Positions 12,771 to 25,690 of a stretch of DNA of 64,000 bases are shown one piece after another. The notes beneath the pieces are model-generated. The model was not told where the DNA came from, searched no databases, and saw only the letters and a list, made by a program, of their open reading frames with translations. Location: the NCBI RefSeq assembly GCF_000327385.1, contig NW_008710662.1:2086457-2150456 (forward strand). Direction: 5' to 3'. Source of the DNA: Lottia gigantea (lineage: Eukaryota; Mollusca; Gastropoda; Lottiidae). A program made the translations under genes and the position numbers. The first letter of the stretch is position 1, and every line of letters starts with the position of its first letter.

Positions 12771-14925
12771 AAGAAGATTTCTTAGGGGAGAAATTGGCTG
12801 GTAGTTAGACGGAAGAGATACATATCATTGGACATTATATTGTCATTTTGAAAGAGTTATGTAACATGATGATGATACAAGATTGTCGACCTTTTTGAAG
12901 AAAGTTGTTGTGATTTATATTAAAAACTAACAATAAAACATAGAGAAATTTTCATGAAATACAACAATGTCATGAGATACATGAAATTAATGAAATAAGT
13001 CAATCATCAACATGTAACTGCAACTGTAAATGCCCGAACAACATCATTCTAGCACGTCTTGTTTGAATTGTAGAAAGTCCCAAATCAGAATAGATTAAGA
13101 ATTGGGACGGGAGTGGGGGGAAAACGTGTCATTAAAATTTGTATTAAGGCACATAGTGGGTATGTTTTCAAATGATACTAAGATGATTAAGGATCATCCT
13201 TTTTAATTACCCGAGCAGATTCTATGGGATAATCCCACTTCTTTAATTACACGGACTATAATATCTTCCCTGCCATTGCATACGATAACTAGAACAGTTT
13301 CATAACGCAGACAGTGAAATTAATCATGGCGACCATCATGAGTTGATGCCAAGTGACGTTAAATGAGATGAAAAGAAATAATAGAAGAAAACCTATAGAA
13401 TCCTTGTATTTAATTAATGGTGAGCTCAATTCTTCATCTCACTACATGTATTCTTTATTAGAAGTACGTAATATACTGCTTGCTGTTAACATTTTTAACA
13501 CAGCCAATGATGTTTGTAAATCACAGAGTAAGTGTGCAACAGCAAATAACTTAATCTATGTGCAAAGTTAATAAACTCAGTCGTTGGTTGTCACCAAATG
13601 GTCTATAAGGATAATCAGAATCTGTACAAGCAAGACAATTTCGTTAATCAAAAACACCCATCAATACTAGGCCTATATATAAACGTTCATGCCTGACCAA
13701 ACAAATCAGCCAAAATGAAAAAAGCATATTTTATTTATCAACGAATTCTCTATAACGACCATAAAGGCATCAGCAATAGTGGATATTGTATCGCTTAAGA
13801 CAAGGGTGGTAACGACATGTAATGAATTTACACCATACACCAAGGAGTGGTTTGTACAAACCCAATCCATTTATTATCCCTCAAAGAGATGTATAAATTT
13901 TCTCGGCGTATAACTTTTCGTATATATACATCTTGTGAATTAGAATAATTTGGTATCTCCTTGTTTATTAGGTTCCGCTAAATATCGCTTATGTTAAAAC
14001 GCAATTCCGGTTATTCTATTTCTTTATATTTTACGGTTAAGTACAAAAAGGTTGAAGGTTGCAATTTCCCACCATAGAAACAATGCAAAATGGCATATCT
14101 TATCCATTTTAATGTCACGCGTCTAAGAATAGTCTTTTGGTCTTTAGTTGCCAGCTTGTATCAAGGTGAGATCAATGAAACAGTTTTGATATAAGTATTC
14201 AACATCAGTTGACATCACTTCCGTTTATGTCGTGTGAGTTATACTTGAGCATATGTCATATAATAAATGGTTCTGTAAGATTACCATCTCGAGAAATAAA
14301 TCAATATATAATTCTTGATTTATAAAATTTTATTTTTTTCATGTTATTTATATTATTTCATATCACAAAAGCATTTTGTATTGTATAATGCCACACATTA
14401 ATGATCTACAAAATTACAAATATACAAAAGTCTTCCAGACAAAGTAAATATGAAGATCATTTTAAGGCCCCGGCAAAATTCATTATATATAGAATTACCA
14501 AAACAACATACAAAATTGTATTTTACTGACTCTTATTTAAACCAAATCAAATCAATTAAAATAATGAATGTAAAAAATCTAGTATATTGAGTACATAATA
14601 TGCAAAATGATTTAAAAAGAGTATATTGATACGAAGATCGGTATCGAATCAACGTGTAAAAACCTTAAATTAAGTACTTTACATCAAAAACACAACTTAT
14701 GATGAATTTAAATCAATGCACATAAAAGTACAAATACAAAGTATAAACCCATAATGCTAAAACATTTACTGGACCTTTTCACCCAAAACACGTGATATTA
14801 AATAGCACAAAATAGCAAATATAAAGCAAAATTTAGATACAAAAATAATTTATGGAAAATGTATAAAAATACTGTCTATATAAATTTCTTTTCATTATAT
14901 TATAAAAAAGTTTCCAAGTGTCCAA
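12771..14925. other. Spacer and 3' flank of the RASD-like gene
   Basis: No gene seen in 12771-14300. The 600 bp next to 14925 is very AT-rich with several TTTATT (AATAAA on minus), and probably contains the 3' UTR of the minus-strand GTPase gene. The exact cleavage site is not determinable. Confidence 0.4.
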
Positions 14926-15594
14926 TTAGTCAATACTATGACGTTTTGGAGATAAGTCTTTTTTCTTTTGTGTGAGCACTGGTATGGAAATTCGTCTTCT
15001 TTCCAATACTGGACTTAAGGAATACTTCACTTTAGATTGTCTTAAAATTTCCTTGAAAATACCTTCGATATTTACATTTTCTTTGGCAGAGGCTTCCACG
15101 TAACCATGTCCCCATTCAACGGACACAAGTGTTTCTGCGATTTCACGTTTTATTACTCTTTCGTCCGATTCCATGTCAGTTTTGTTAGCAACTATCACAA
15201 TAGGAACATTTTCGTCATTTCGTTCAGCTAAAATCTGTTCCCTTAAAGCAATAACTTCATCAAAGGATGATGGATCATCGACTGAATACACTAATATAAA
15301 GGCATTGCTCGTGGATATCGCTAATGTTCTCATGGCAGGAAACGAATGCACTCCAGAAGTATCCAAAATGTCCAACTCTAATTGTGTATCTGTTAATTTA
15401 TATTCACTACGATGTAACTCTTCAATGGTCTCCTTATATTCCCCAATAAACTGCTCATATAGAAACTGCGATATGATGGAGCTTTTTCCGACGGCAGCGG
15501 CACCCATTACCACGATTCTGAATTTGGTCTTCCTTAATTCTCTGTTTGACCTGATGCCAATTTTGATACTGGTTAAGCGGCTTGCAGTCAACAT
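14926..15594 (-). CDS. RASD/Rhes-like small GTPase, 222 aa
   Basis: A complete single-exon Ras-superfamily G domain. The P-loop GAAAVGKS is at residues 31-38, the switch I threonine is in KETIEE (T56), switch II is DTSGVHSFPAMR (78-89), the guanine-base motif NKTD is at 137-140 and ASAK at 168-171. DTSG followed by H.FPAMR is characteristic of the RASD1/Rhes branch rather than Ras/Rap (DTAGQE). Human RASD proteins have extra N- and C-terminal sequence; this one has a 25-residue N-terminal lead and a 50-residue basic tail. The tail ends in RHSID with no CaaX cysteine, so prenylation is not expected. Positions equivalent to Ras G12, G13 and Q61 are A, A and V, so GTP hydrolysis may be slow, as in RASD proteins (inference). 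The start Met is the first in the exon, shortly after a splice acceptor. The assignment could also be a RASD-related lineage-specific paralogue. Confidence 0.9.
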   Translation of the reverse strand: MLTASRLTSIKIGIRSNRELRKTKFRIVVMGAAAVGKSSIISQFLYEQFIGEYKETIEELHRSEYKLTDTQLELDILDTSGVHSFPAMRTLAISTSNAFILVYSVDDPSSFDEVIALREQILAERNDENVPIVIVANKTDMESDERVIKREIAETLVSVEWGHGYVEASAKENVNIEGIFKEILRQSKVKYSLSPVLERRRISIPVLTQKKKDLSPKRHSID

Positions 15595-15627
15595 CTTGTG
15601 TTGTGTTGTCGATGTATTTCAAAATAA

Positions 15628-15772
15628 CTGAAAGGATAAAAATAAAATATTTAAAAAAAAAACGATCAATTCACTTAAAACATTAATATACATGACATAA
15701 TATATCCAAGCCATCGAGACAATACTGAAAAAAAGGCTAGGTTAAAATTTGTGAAAAATGAGCACAACATAC
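15628..15772 (-). other. 5' UTR intron of the RASD-like gene (predicted)
   Basis: On the minus strand the donor ACAG|GTATGT lies at 15773/15772, and the acceptor TTATCCTTTCAG ends at 15628, preceded by a pyrimidine/T-rich stretch. This leaves a 33-nt leader in exon 2 before the ATG at 15594. The non-coding first exon would run from about 15850 to 15773. Confidence 0.7.
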
Positions 15773-15875
15773 CTGTAATTCTATAATCTCAATAAAGAAA
15801 TCGGGATGCAGTTTTCAGTAGTAATGTTCTGGAGAATATTTCTTTGAAATGTAAAGAATCTGAATGTTGACAGTC

Positions 15876-15946
15876 CTATTTATACTGGTCTCATTTCAAG
15901 TGTAACACATTTACACGTATTTCATTGGCTGTTCGTTTTAACCAAT
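15876..15946 (-). promoter_or_regulatory. Core promoter of the RASD-like gene: TATA box and CCAAT boxes
   Basis: A good TATA box (TATAAATAG, minus strand, 15884-15876) lies about 105 bp upstream of the predicted 5' UTR donor, so transcription should begin near 15850. Upstream, ATTGG at 15924-15928 and CCAAT at 15942-15946 are CCAAT boxes in opposite orientations. A TATA/CCAAT promoter suits an inducible gene, as vertebrate RASD1 is (inference). Confidence 0.65.
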
Positions 15947-15949
15947 AAA

Positions 15950-18900
15950 ATTGATTCAAAACCAGAACATTGACACAGATTCAATACGACTGTGTCATTG
16001 CGCATCAATCGAATGAGGAAGACAGAGGAAGAAGAATGAAAATCAGAATTCAATACACTACCTTAAGACTTGTACAGATCCCCGCCCTGATCTTTTAAAT
16101 ATCATTCAGAGACTATGATAGGAAAATAACAAGCTTGTTATTGAAGCAATCGATAATTGTAAAGACTATCAGGAACATTATAGAAAGATATGAGTCATTA
16201 TCGATACAATGTAACAATATAAATCTGTATGTCTGTTAGTACTTGATGATGGCCATTAACTTTGATTCAGCCTACCTTCAGTAGAGCTGTGTTTTTATAA
16301 TACTGATTATAACATTCTATTAGAGATCGAGAACTCTCTTCAACTAACTCATCATCAATTGAGTACATGGCGACTGGAAGTAATTGTCTTATATGTACCA
16401 TTTTCTATTTCTATTTAATGTCAACACACTTTCTCTATAGACACGGTAGTCTTATCAGGGTACTCTAGCAAACATAATCAATCTGAACACAGAAAACTAT
16501 CATGATGATCGCGATGAGCAAACCATTTACCCGTCGTTCAATAAGTTGCAATATTTGCACAGGCTAGTTTAAATAAAATATGGAGTGGCTAAACATTTAT
16601 CACACTTTTAAGTTACTATTCAATGCAATAAAAACAAGTAATTGAACAATGAATAAAAATAGCAATACATATATAAACAAATATCTTAACATTTTTACAA
16701 CATATAATCCTACAGAAAAGCGTATCTATATGAATAGCCCAGATCAGGTCAGGTCAATGAGTACACTACATGCCATAGTTTAAATTAGATTTACAAAATC
16801 TTCGCCTTCACACACATCTTTGTAACTGTTTTCAGACAATTGGCATTGTTTTTAATGGACAAGTTCAAATTCAAACACCTACTTATTAGTGCTATGGTTA
16901 TTTGGAATTTCAGTCACAGTTATGTTTTTAAAGGTTAATCAAAGGTATCATCTAAGTACAAGAATTGTGTATGATAACCGACTTAGCTGTACTGTCTGAT
17001 CTCATGTTATACCGTACTCATTAACAGCGGAAATTATCAATTTGCAACCTCAATAGTTGATAATTATAGAATACATATTTGGAAGTCATTTGCACACTTT
17101 TAAAGTATTTGATTAAAAAATCCAAAAATCTAGTTGATATTCCCATACACTTGAGATTAATTTGCTAGCTTGTTAGACACGATATTTCGTATGCAGAAGT
17201 TTTCTTCAAAAATAGTCCGAGTATGGAGCGGCAAAGGTTGTAGAAACTTACTGTTCACTTGCATGTATCAACGATTCAAATAGTTGCATCACTGGGCACA
17301 CTGCAATGCAGAGAAGATTTTTTCAATTTCTGAGGATATTTAATGCGTACAGGTACTGATTGTTTATACAATTATATTCCTGATGACGGTGTGAGAACCA
17401 CATTGAAACGTTGTTGAAGTAATAAATATACCAGAAGTATCTATCCATAAAATTGTCTTTTTATCTATATCTTGTAGATAATATGCCATTGAAAGATTAT
17501 TATTGTGAAAGCTATACCTTGGCGTATCTAAATAACTATCTATAAGTTACATGGTTAGGCACTTTCTATTGCAGATGCCCAGGCCTATTATTGATTTTTT
17601 TTTAACAACATTGGATACAACTCGTGGATTGTAAATTGAAATCGTCATGCAAAAGTTTCATCAATTTTAAAATAGAAATGGAAATTCAAACAATTCTCGA
17701 CAAAAGTAGATTATTGTTGAAACTGGTTTGGTTTAATATTTTTGTCATGTTAGTTGTTAAACCAATAGATTCGTATATAAAGAGGTCCAAAAGCAAATAA
17801 TTAATAGCTGTTTCTTATAAAAAAAATTCTTTACAAGCTAGACTATTCCGTCAATCAAAATTTGTCCAAAGCATTGCAAAATTGGGAGTAAAAGTTGTAT
17901 AGTCATGGACTCGTTCAAAGAGAATTATTTTCAGGAGTTTCGAAAAAAAGTAAGCTTGGCCTGCTTCGTTTGACACCTGTCACTAACATATGGGCTAACA
18001 CTATGTGATACAAATATAGCAATATATGCCTACGGGCTGAAGGCCTGTTAGAGGGTGGGGGAGACCGGTTTGCCAGAAAATTTCGCGTTGTTAACATATT
18101 TTCTTTCAGAACTTAATTGTTTTTAGTGCATCACCTGAAAACACTACCTGTCTGCTTAATTTTTTTCGATCGCTGCACAAAAAGATAATATTTGGGGGAG
18201 GGAGCTTTAAGAAGTCAAACATCTTTTCAAGAGCATTGTCTGCTTCCAATTTGATAATTTCGTTAACTAAAATTTCATGTTCTGTTTACAGTTATTACTA
18301 TGTTTGTATGAATCGAAATGTTAAGACAATCGCATTTTCTGTTGTTAAAACCGTTAGAAGGGTGTGTTTCTTTTAAACGTTATTTGTGAGCCCCATATTA
18401 ATGGTGTTACAGGTCTTCTGTTGTTAGTAAGTTGGAACCGTTAGAAGGGAGTGTTTCTTTTATCTACGATATAACGTTGTATTTAAGTTTGATTCTCATA
18501 TATCATTATCTTGTAGGTTTCTTTTATCCCCCAAACAGCAACTTGAAGGTATTTAAGAAGCTCGGTGATGATACGGAAAAGAGTTTTATGGTTTGTTGTA
18601 TGTTTTCCATTACCCCCAACTGATAAAATGTCGTCATTGCTGTTTATTAATTTTCATGCCAATACAACAGAAAAAACTCTATACAATATAGCATAATGAA
18701 TTGGTTTGGGGTTGATGGTTCGTGATATTTCGAATTCCCTTTTTCGCACGCAATCATTTTTCAAAAAAGCTATTTTGAACTAAAGAACTTTAAAAGTTGT
18801 GTTATTTTCTTAACAGTTAGGTTTAAATTAAACTGTCTAATTTGATGGCCAAAATCTATCGATCAACCCTCTCTACTACCTACATCACTGGCGGTATGAT

Positions 18901-19830
18901 CATGGGAAGACCCAAGGAGCAATTAATCTCAGATGTTTTAAAATCGAAATAGAAATAAGCTGAATTAGCTTGACGACATGGTGCAAAGATCACAAAACCA
19001 CAAAAAATTGTATTATCTTGCCTTAAAAGCGAAATAAAGTATTCATCGTTAAATCATGTTTTCGTCTGAAGTCGAATTTAAAAGAACAGGTAGGAAATTT
19101 TTTGACCAATCATACGTTAGTCTCAGCTGAGCGAATCAGTTATAGTGTTCACAGCTCACCGTCGAAATTTGAGCCTTCAAATCCGAGTGTGTCCAGAATT
19201 ATCCGCGTTTGAATGTTGAAATGACGACTCGTCAATTTAAGAGACTCTGTTATATATAGGAAAGACATATATAGAAATAGTGAGTAAAATTCATAGTTTG
19301 AAGTATTTTTAAAGGAATTGTTTTCTTACATTTCTTTACATATAATCAAGACTAAAAACAGCCCTAAAAAAGGCAAAGGACATTCGGCTATTACTTGGTA
19401 GTTTCCGTAACGTCACATTTACTTTGGTAATAAATGGGCAATCCCTTGTTTCTTTCTGACATTTCTGACCATTTACGTGTCTGGACCAGAATCACTGTTT
19501 AAGGAGTTTAAATTAAAATGATCACAATATGATTAACTTACTCGGAGATAAATGACTGATATGTAACTGTAAAAGTTTGAATATACTTTATAAATTGCGT
19601 ATATAAGTAAACATTAGAGGATTACGTGTCTGGGAGCTAGGGACTACTGCTGTGAATTACAATAGAATTTCTATATTAGACTCCTGATAAACATCACTGA
19701 TAATACTAATATACACTTTTATTCTATTTTGCGTAAATGCCGTAAAATAATATTAAAGTACAGTGGAATTCTGTTAGAATCAAAAGTGCTTTGTAAAACT
19801 CCAGACTGCGTTCTGATATCATTCTTCCTG
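15950..19830. other. Gene-free region
   Basis: No protein or RNA gene seen on either strand; ORFs stay below 64 codons. A CCTGATGA...GAAACG motif sits at 17378-17421 (see findings). Confidence 0.5.
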
Positions 19831-19839
19831 TTTTCAAAC

Positions 19840-19945
19840 TGCATTGGAAAAATTTCCCTTAATGCACCCTGTACGACATTGACCATCTTCATGAGCCCTG
19901 GTGCAGAAAAGTAGGGCGTAAAACTCCATTCATTTCATTTTTTGT
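19840..19945 (+). mobile_element. SINE family 1, 3' half fragment
   Basis: Contains GAAAAATTTCCCTTAATGCA, CTTCATGAGCCCTGGTGCAG and GTAAAACTCCATTCATTTCA, colinear with the minus-strand element at 3450-3857. Confidence 0.7.
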
Positions 19946-20342
19946 TTTCAAACTGCATTAGAACAAGTATCTTCTGCTCGTCCGCTTTGGGATCAACATA
20001 TACATTTGTAAGGTGTCTCGGTGGGTTAGGCACATTCACGTAAACGTTTGGATCCCTCATAAGTCCAGATGATACGTTCGTCCAGGTTTTCCCATTGAAT
20101 GCAAAGTACGTCCATTATTTATGATTTTGCAATAAATTAAGGCCCCGTGTTCTATTGAATGCATTTAAGGGATCAATCGATAGTTGGAAAATGAAATAAT
20201 GAGGCTTCTGCTGCTGCAGTCCTGGGCGCAAAATTAGGACTCCTTTGCATTCCCAGTTTACATGGGTCTACTTGGGTATTTTTACATTCTGAAGTTGTAA
20301 AATTGTAGCTTTCTATTGACCGAAAAGATTATTTGAGAATAA

Positions 20343-22310
20343 ATTGTAAAGATCTAATCATTCACGACATTTCGTGTTTGTAGCGTAATCTGGAAAAATA
20401 TTTGAATCGTAAGAAAAATATTCTTAAAACACATCGAGTATTCTAGAAGAGTAGATTGGAACGAGTGAGATTCACGAGGGAATCCATTCATCGTGGTGAA
20501 CAATGTTATCAATCAATTCCAGTACAAAAATTACAAAAGAGTTTGATTCCCAATAGATTTTATTAGTAGAGATTAACATGTCGTAAAGACTTAATATCAG
20601 AATTCTAAAATCTAGCTGAGTCTCAAATGTGAAATATCTGGGTTTCTGTGACACGAGAATATTAAAGATACTGTTGCATATCATCTAAACATCAGACGAA
20701 GTCAATTCAGGGTTCAGATGAAGTGGTATCACACTGCAGAGTCAATATATATATAACCGTGTTTGCGATCAGATAGATAAATAGTAACGTTATATATACT
20801 TTTTACTTCAAGGGAAGGAATTCCCCGTAAATTTGTAAATTGTAAATGAGGCTACTTATTACAAAAATTTAAATCATTTTATGGTATCATCGGTGGGAGA
20901 GATAGAAGACGCGACCCATAATAAGACTTAGGAGTACTGTAATTCGAAGATTTGCACGTAGGTACAATGCGTGCCTCTCAATTCAATAGAAAACCTTACT
21001 GTTTTGCTGTCAGTGGCCTATCTCTTCTTCCCTCTGTTTTCTGTACTATGAGTTTCTGTCTTGTATTCTCTTCATCCTTAAAGCATGTCCTACTAGCAAG
21101 CAGCGCCATACGATATATCATGTCCTACTAGCAAGCAGCGCCATACGATATATCATGTCCTACTAGCAAGCGGTGCCATACGATATATCATGCCCTACTA
21201 GCATGCAGTGCCATACAATATTTCGTATTCAAGTAACAAGTTTCGTATGATATATCATGTCCTACGAAGTAAACATCTGCCATGTTTCATCTCAAATATG
21301 TTCTTATGTAATCACACATGATACACTCTGTATGTACTGGATCCAACCTGTATATTGAATGGTTATGATCATTAACTACTTACAAATACACCTTGGTAGC
21401 TCTATAGTATTATTGTACTATTATTTGATAATTTGTGCTGTTTGTAAAGAGTTTTGGAACAACATAATTATCATAGCTCCAAACTGAGCATATAGCGTGT
21501 AACTATGTACAGTTGAGCGAACTTGAATTATTAATACAATAGAGACCTATTTTTAATGTCAAGATTTCATGTTTATATTTAGGCCTATATCAGATAACAT
21601 AAAGAGACTTTCTCGTGCTTCTTTGACGTCAATGTTCGTTTGTGAAACTATCAAATGTAGGCTCAGGTGGACTATTCGAATGGTTTTAGTTGTCTCTTAC
21701 ACAATATAATACATAAGGGCTCGCCGAATCCTTGAAAATTTGTATTAAAATTCAAGTAATTTTTGTATCCAGGGTGACAAAAGTTTTTAGCGATAACTGA
21801 AAACAACGTTTTTTATATAAACTGACACTATATTTACACTTTAGTATTATCCTTTAAATAAATATATTAACATAATTATGATGTTTTCATGAATTGTACC
21901 TATATCTGTAAAAATTAATACATATGTGTTAATAATAATAATTATAATAATTTATATGGGTATCCATTGATACTGCACGAAATAAGCATTTTATATTTAT
22001 TATGCAAGATGACATTATCAGGGGTTACATTAACTTCTAAACTGATTTTTATACGCCCATTTGAAATGGGGGGCGTATATTGCCGTCACCCATGTCCGTT
22101 TGTCCGTCCGTCCGTCCGTCCGTCCACAATTGCTCGTTAACACTCTACAAGACACAATTCTTGACGGATTTTGACAAAACTTGGTATGAGTGTTCGTAAT
22201 CACCCAAGGATGAACCCAATTGAAAATCGGAAGAATCGAGCTAAATATTGAACACGTTTTCAAGAACAAGGGCAATAACTCATACTCAATATTATTCAGT
22301 ATCGCCCTAA
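20343..22310. repeat. Segmental duplication, left copy
   Basis: Directly repeated at 22586-26640. Blocks 20343-20673, 20672-21078 and 21240-22046 match 22586-22915, 23383-23815 and 25640-26480. The ATACGCCC element at its right edge was probably part of the duplicated unit. The left copy contains only about three units of the 35-bp satellite. Confidence 0.8.
21078..21262. repeat. 35-bp satellite, short array
   Basis: Three to four units of CATGTCCTACTAGCAAGCAG plus TGCCATACGATATAT. Confidence 0.85.
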
Positions 22311-22440
22311 AGAGTTCAAAAGAAGTGTATGACTGAAGGTTGAATATTTCATACTGGTGATTGTAACTGTACTGCTAAATATTTTTATTCAAAATCAAAG
22401 CTGCCTGTGGGCGTATATTATCTTGCCTGACAAGCTATCT
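22050..22440 (+). mobile_element. ATACGCCC/GGGCGTAT short inverted-repeat element (MITE-like)
   Basis: Starts TTTTTATACGCCCA and ends TGGGCGTATATTATCTTGCC, giving a 9-bp terminal inverted repeat. Inside are a (TCCG)n run at about 22101-22124 and the segments ACAATTCTTGACGGATTTTG and TAATCACCCAAGGATGAACC, which recur at about 26570 and 39450. It has no coding capacity. A non-autonomous DNA transposon is the simplest reading. Confidence 0.6.
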
Positions 22441-22915
22441 TTGAAGTTATTAATGAACTCTCTGACTAGTGATGGTGCCTGTGGAGTAACAGGATTTGCA
22501 ATATCTGGCAAGAAGCATGCCTTTTAGTGTTTACGAGCTAAAAATAGAAAGCGTTTTAAGAATCAGGTCAATAACTTCTATCAAATAAATAAAGATCTAA
22601 ACATTCACGACATTTCATGTTTGTTGCGTAATCTGGAAAAAATATTTGAATCGTAAGAAAAATATTCTTAAAACACATCGAGTATTCTAGAAGAGTAGAT
22701 TGGAACGAGTGAGATTCACGAGGGAATCCATTCATCGTGGTGAACAATGTTATCAATCAATTCCAGTACAAAAATTACAAAAGAGCTTGATTCCCAATAG
22801 ATTTTATTAGTAGAGATTAACATGTCGTAAAGACTTAACATCAGAATTCTAAAATCTAGCTGAGTCTCAAATGTGAAATATCTGGGTTTCTGTGACACGA
22901 GAATATTAAAGATAT

Positions 22916-23382
22916 GTTATACTACGCGTCCTGATGTGTGGTCCGAAGACAACTTATACTTATGCTCGATTGATATGCTTTATACATGCTTACGTATGCT
23001 TTTATATATCCTGGGACTCCCTTTAACTTGTATCACGCCGTGGCCAATGACGGGTCTGACGTGTTTACTGACGTACTGACGTGGCTGCATGGAGGTAAAC
23101 TTGGTCAGTTGTACCGGATATTTACTTGTGCTCTTATTGCGCATTTGGAATTACTGACCAATAATAGGTCTTAAATTGAGCATGTGATACGGGGAGGAGG
23201 TTGAACCCGGGTCAGGGTATATATTCCGAAATGGAACTAGTTTCGGGGAATTTAGATCTGCTGCAACCAAAGAACTCCTCAAGCTAGAAGGCATATAACA
23301 TCAATTATAATAGAATAAAAGGATATGATACCAATATACTTAATATAGTTTTATATTGAATATCCTGAAAGTGTCACAAATA
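22916..23382. mobile_element. Insertion of about 465 bp in the right duplicate, possible solo LTR fossil
   Basis: Absent from the left duplicate at the equivalent point (about 20673). The inserted piece begins TGTTATAC and ends near TGTCACA, with short imperfect flanking similarity (GATA/AATA). TG...CA ends and this length fit a solo LTR, but another non-coding transposon is equally possible. It is younger than the segmental duplication unless it was lost from the left copy. Confidence 0.35.
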
Positions 23383-24184
23383 CTGTTGCATATCATCTAA
23401 ATATTATATACATTATATAACATCAGACGAAGTCAATTCAGGGTTCAGATGAAGAGGTATCACACTGCAGAGTCAATATATATAACGCTTTTTGCGATCA
23501 GAAGATAAATAGTAATGTTATATTAATTATATACGTTTTACTTCAAGGGAAGGAATTCACCGTAAATTTGTAAATTTTATTGACCACTGAGGCTACTTAT
23601 TACAAATTTTAAATCATTTTATGGTATCATCGGTGGGAGAGATAGGAGACGCGACCCATAATAAGACTTAGGAGTACTGTAATTCGAAGCATTGCACGTA
23701 GGTACAATGCGTACCCCTCAATTCAATAGAAAACCTAATGCTGTTATTGACCTATCTCTTCTTCCCCTCTGTTTTCTGTACTATGAATTTCTGTCTAGTA
23801 CTCTCTGCATCCATAAATCAGTTTTCCACTGCACTACTCTTTCTCTCCACTTCCATGAATCGCTAACTTTCCCCCTGTCTCTACCTCCCTTTATTCCTAG
23901 ATCTGTATTTCTTAAAAAGTGTACACCTTTTTTCCTCCTAGTTGCTCTCCTTGTTTATATTTTACCATCCGGATCCTTATTTTTGTATCGCTGATTCCGT
24001 CCCCGACCTCGTTTATTCGCGGCAGAACTAATTAATATAGTACTATTTGATTGTAGAATAACCATGCACAAAATGAATTACAACTGCAACCAGATAGCTC
24101 AAGTCACCTTCAAACGTTTCAAATTAGAATTAATGGATCTAGGAGCTTAAATATTATCTTTATATATTTATTTTTCAGTCATAA

Positions 24185-24330
24185 CTGGGTATGAGGTGGT
24201 AAAAGCCGACTCTCGGAAGCACCGGCTTTAGAATTTTAAAACCTTGAGGATAAACCCACGGCATCCAATCGCATAGCAGACGACAATCCAACTAGCTACC
24301 GACTAAGCTATTCCACTGCCATAATAAGAC
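24185..24330 (-). mobile_element. tRNA-derived SINE head, family 3
   Basis: On the minus strand GGAATAGCTTAGTCGGTAGC resembles box A, and GTGGGTTTATCCTCAAGG about 55 nt later resembles box B (GGTTTATCC). The spacing is tRNA-like. It lies in sequence unique to the right duplicate. Confidence 0.5.
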
Positions 24331-24794
24331 AAGTGTTCCGACCGGATAATTATTAAGTCCTTGCTTTTGCTCTGTGAAGCTGGTTCGGTATTTCTGACTG
24401 TAAACAAGGGAGGACAATATTCAATACACCATTTCATGAAAAATGATAACTTGCGATTTGTTCATAAAATTAAGAGCTATTGAAATCCTTGACGTGAGTT
24501 ATGATTTTTTTCTTTCGCTGGTGGTCGTTTTATTGGTCGTAAACACATTTTTCCCCAGGAGTCTACTGTATTATATATAAATCATGATACCTTCTTGTCT
24601 AGCGTTATGTGACACAGTTTTTAGAATAATGATTATATTCCATGACTGGAGATATCTGTTCGGAAGAATGATAACGACCTTGAAACTACCAGAATCGAAC
24701 AAGACAAAAATCAGCAATTGTCTTTTCTGGCCAATCAGGATGATACCCTCGCACATGCACTGTAACGAGCAGTGTCATATTACAAATATCAAGT

Positions 24795-25690
24795 CCAATA
24801 AGCAAGCAGTGCCATTCGATATATCGGGTGGCTTTATACTTTTTGAAACATCCTGAAACAATCCTGAAATGAAAAGTGTTATCGTTTTTTTTCTGTGCCA
24901 TCCGATATATCGTGTTCAACAATAACGTGTGTCATTCCATATAGCATGTTTAACTGAAAAGTAGTGATATGCGATATGCAAGCAGTGTCCTATTTCGTCT
25001 TTAAGTAACAAGTAGTGTTATACGATATAGCACGTCCTACTAAATAGCAAGCAGTGCCATACGATATATCACGTCTTACTAGTAAGCAGTGCCATACGAT
25101 ATATCATGCCCTACTAGCAAGCAGTGCCATACGATATAGCACGTCCTACTATATAGCAAGCAGTGCCATACGATATATCACGTCTTACTAGTAAACAGAG
25201 CCATACGATATATCACGTCCTACTAGCAAGCAGTGCCATACGATATATCATGTCCTACTAGCAAGCAGTGCCATACGATATATCATGTCCTACTAGCAAG
25301 CAGTGCCATACGATATATCATGTCCTACTAGCAAGCAGTGCCATACGATATATCATGTCCTACTAGCAAGCAGTGCCATACGATATATCACGTCCTACTA
25401 TATATCAAGCAGTGCCATACGATATTTCGTATTCAAGTAACAAGTTCCGTATGATATATCATGTCCTAAGAAGTAAACATCTACCATGTGTCATCCTACT
25501 AGCACTCAGTGCCATACGATATATCATGTACTACTAGCAAGCAGTGTCATACGATATATCATGTCCTACTAGCAAGCAGTGCCATACGATATATCACGTC
25601 CTACTATATATCAAGCAGTGTCATACGATATTTCGTATTCAAGTAACAAGTTCCGTATGATATATCATGTCCTAAGAAGTAAACATCTGC
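24795..25690. repeat. 35-bp satellite, expanded array
   Basis: The same unit as at 21078-21262. Units from 25226 to 25400 are exactly 35 bp and nearly identical, whereas the flanks contain variants with TATATAGCAAGC or TATATATCAAGC spacers and GTATTCAAGTAACAAGTTCC blocks. A higher-order block (CAAGCAGTGYCATACGATAT through TCCTAAGAAGTAAACATC) occurs twice, near 25405-25485 and 25611-25688. Confidence 0.85.

Noticed and set aside
15173-15631. 152-codon plus-strand ORF
   Set aside because: Lies antisense to the RASD-like GTPase, which has full motif support.
24795-25690. CRISPR-like regular repeats
   Set aside because: Adjacent 35-bp units with no unique spacers in a eukaryotic context; an ordinary satellite.
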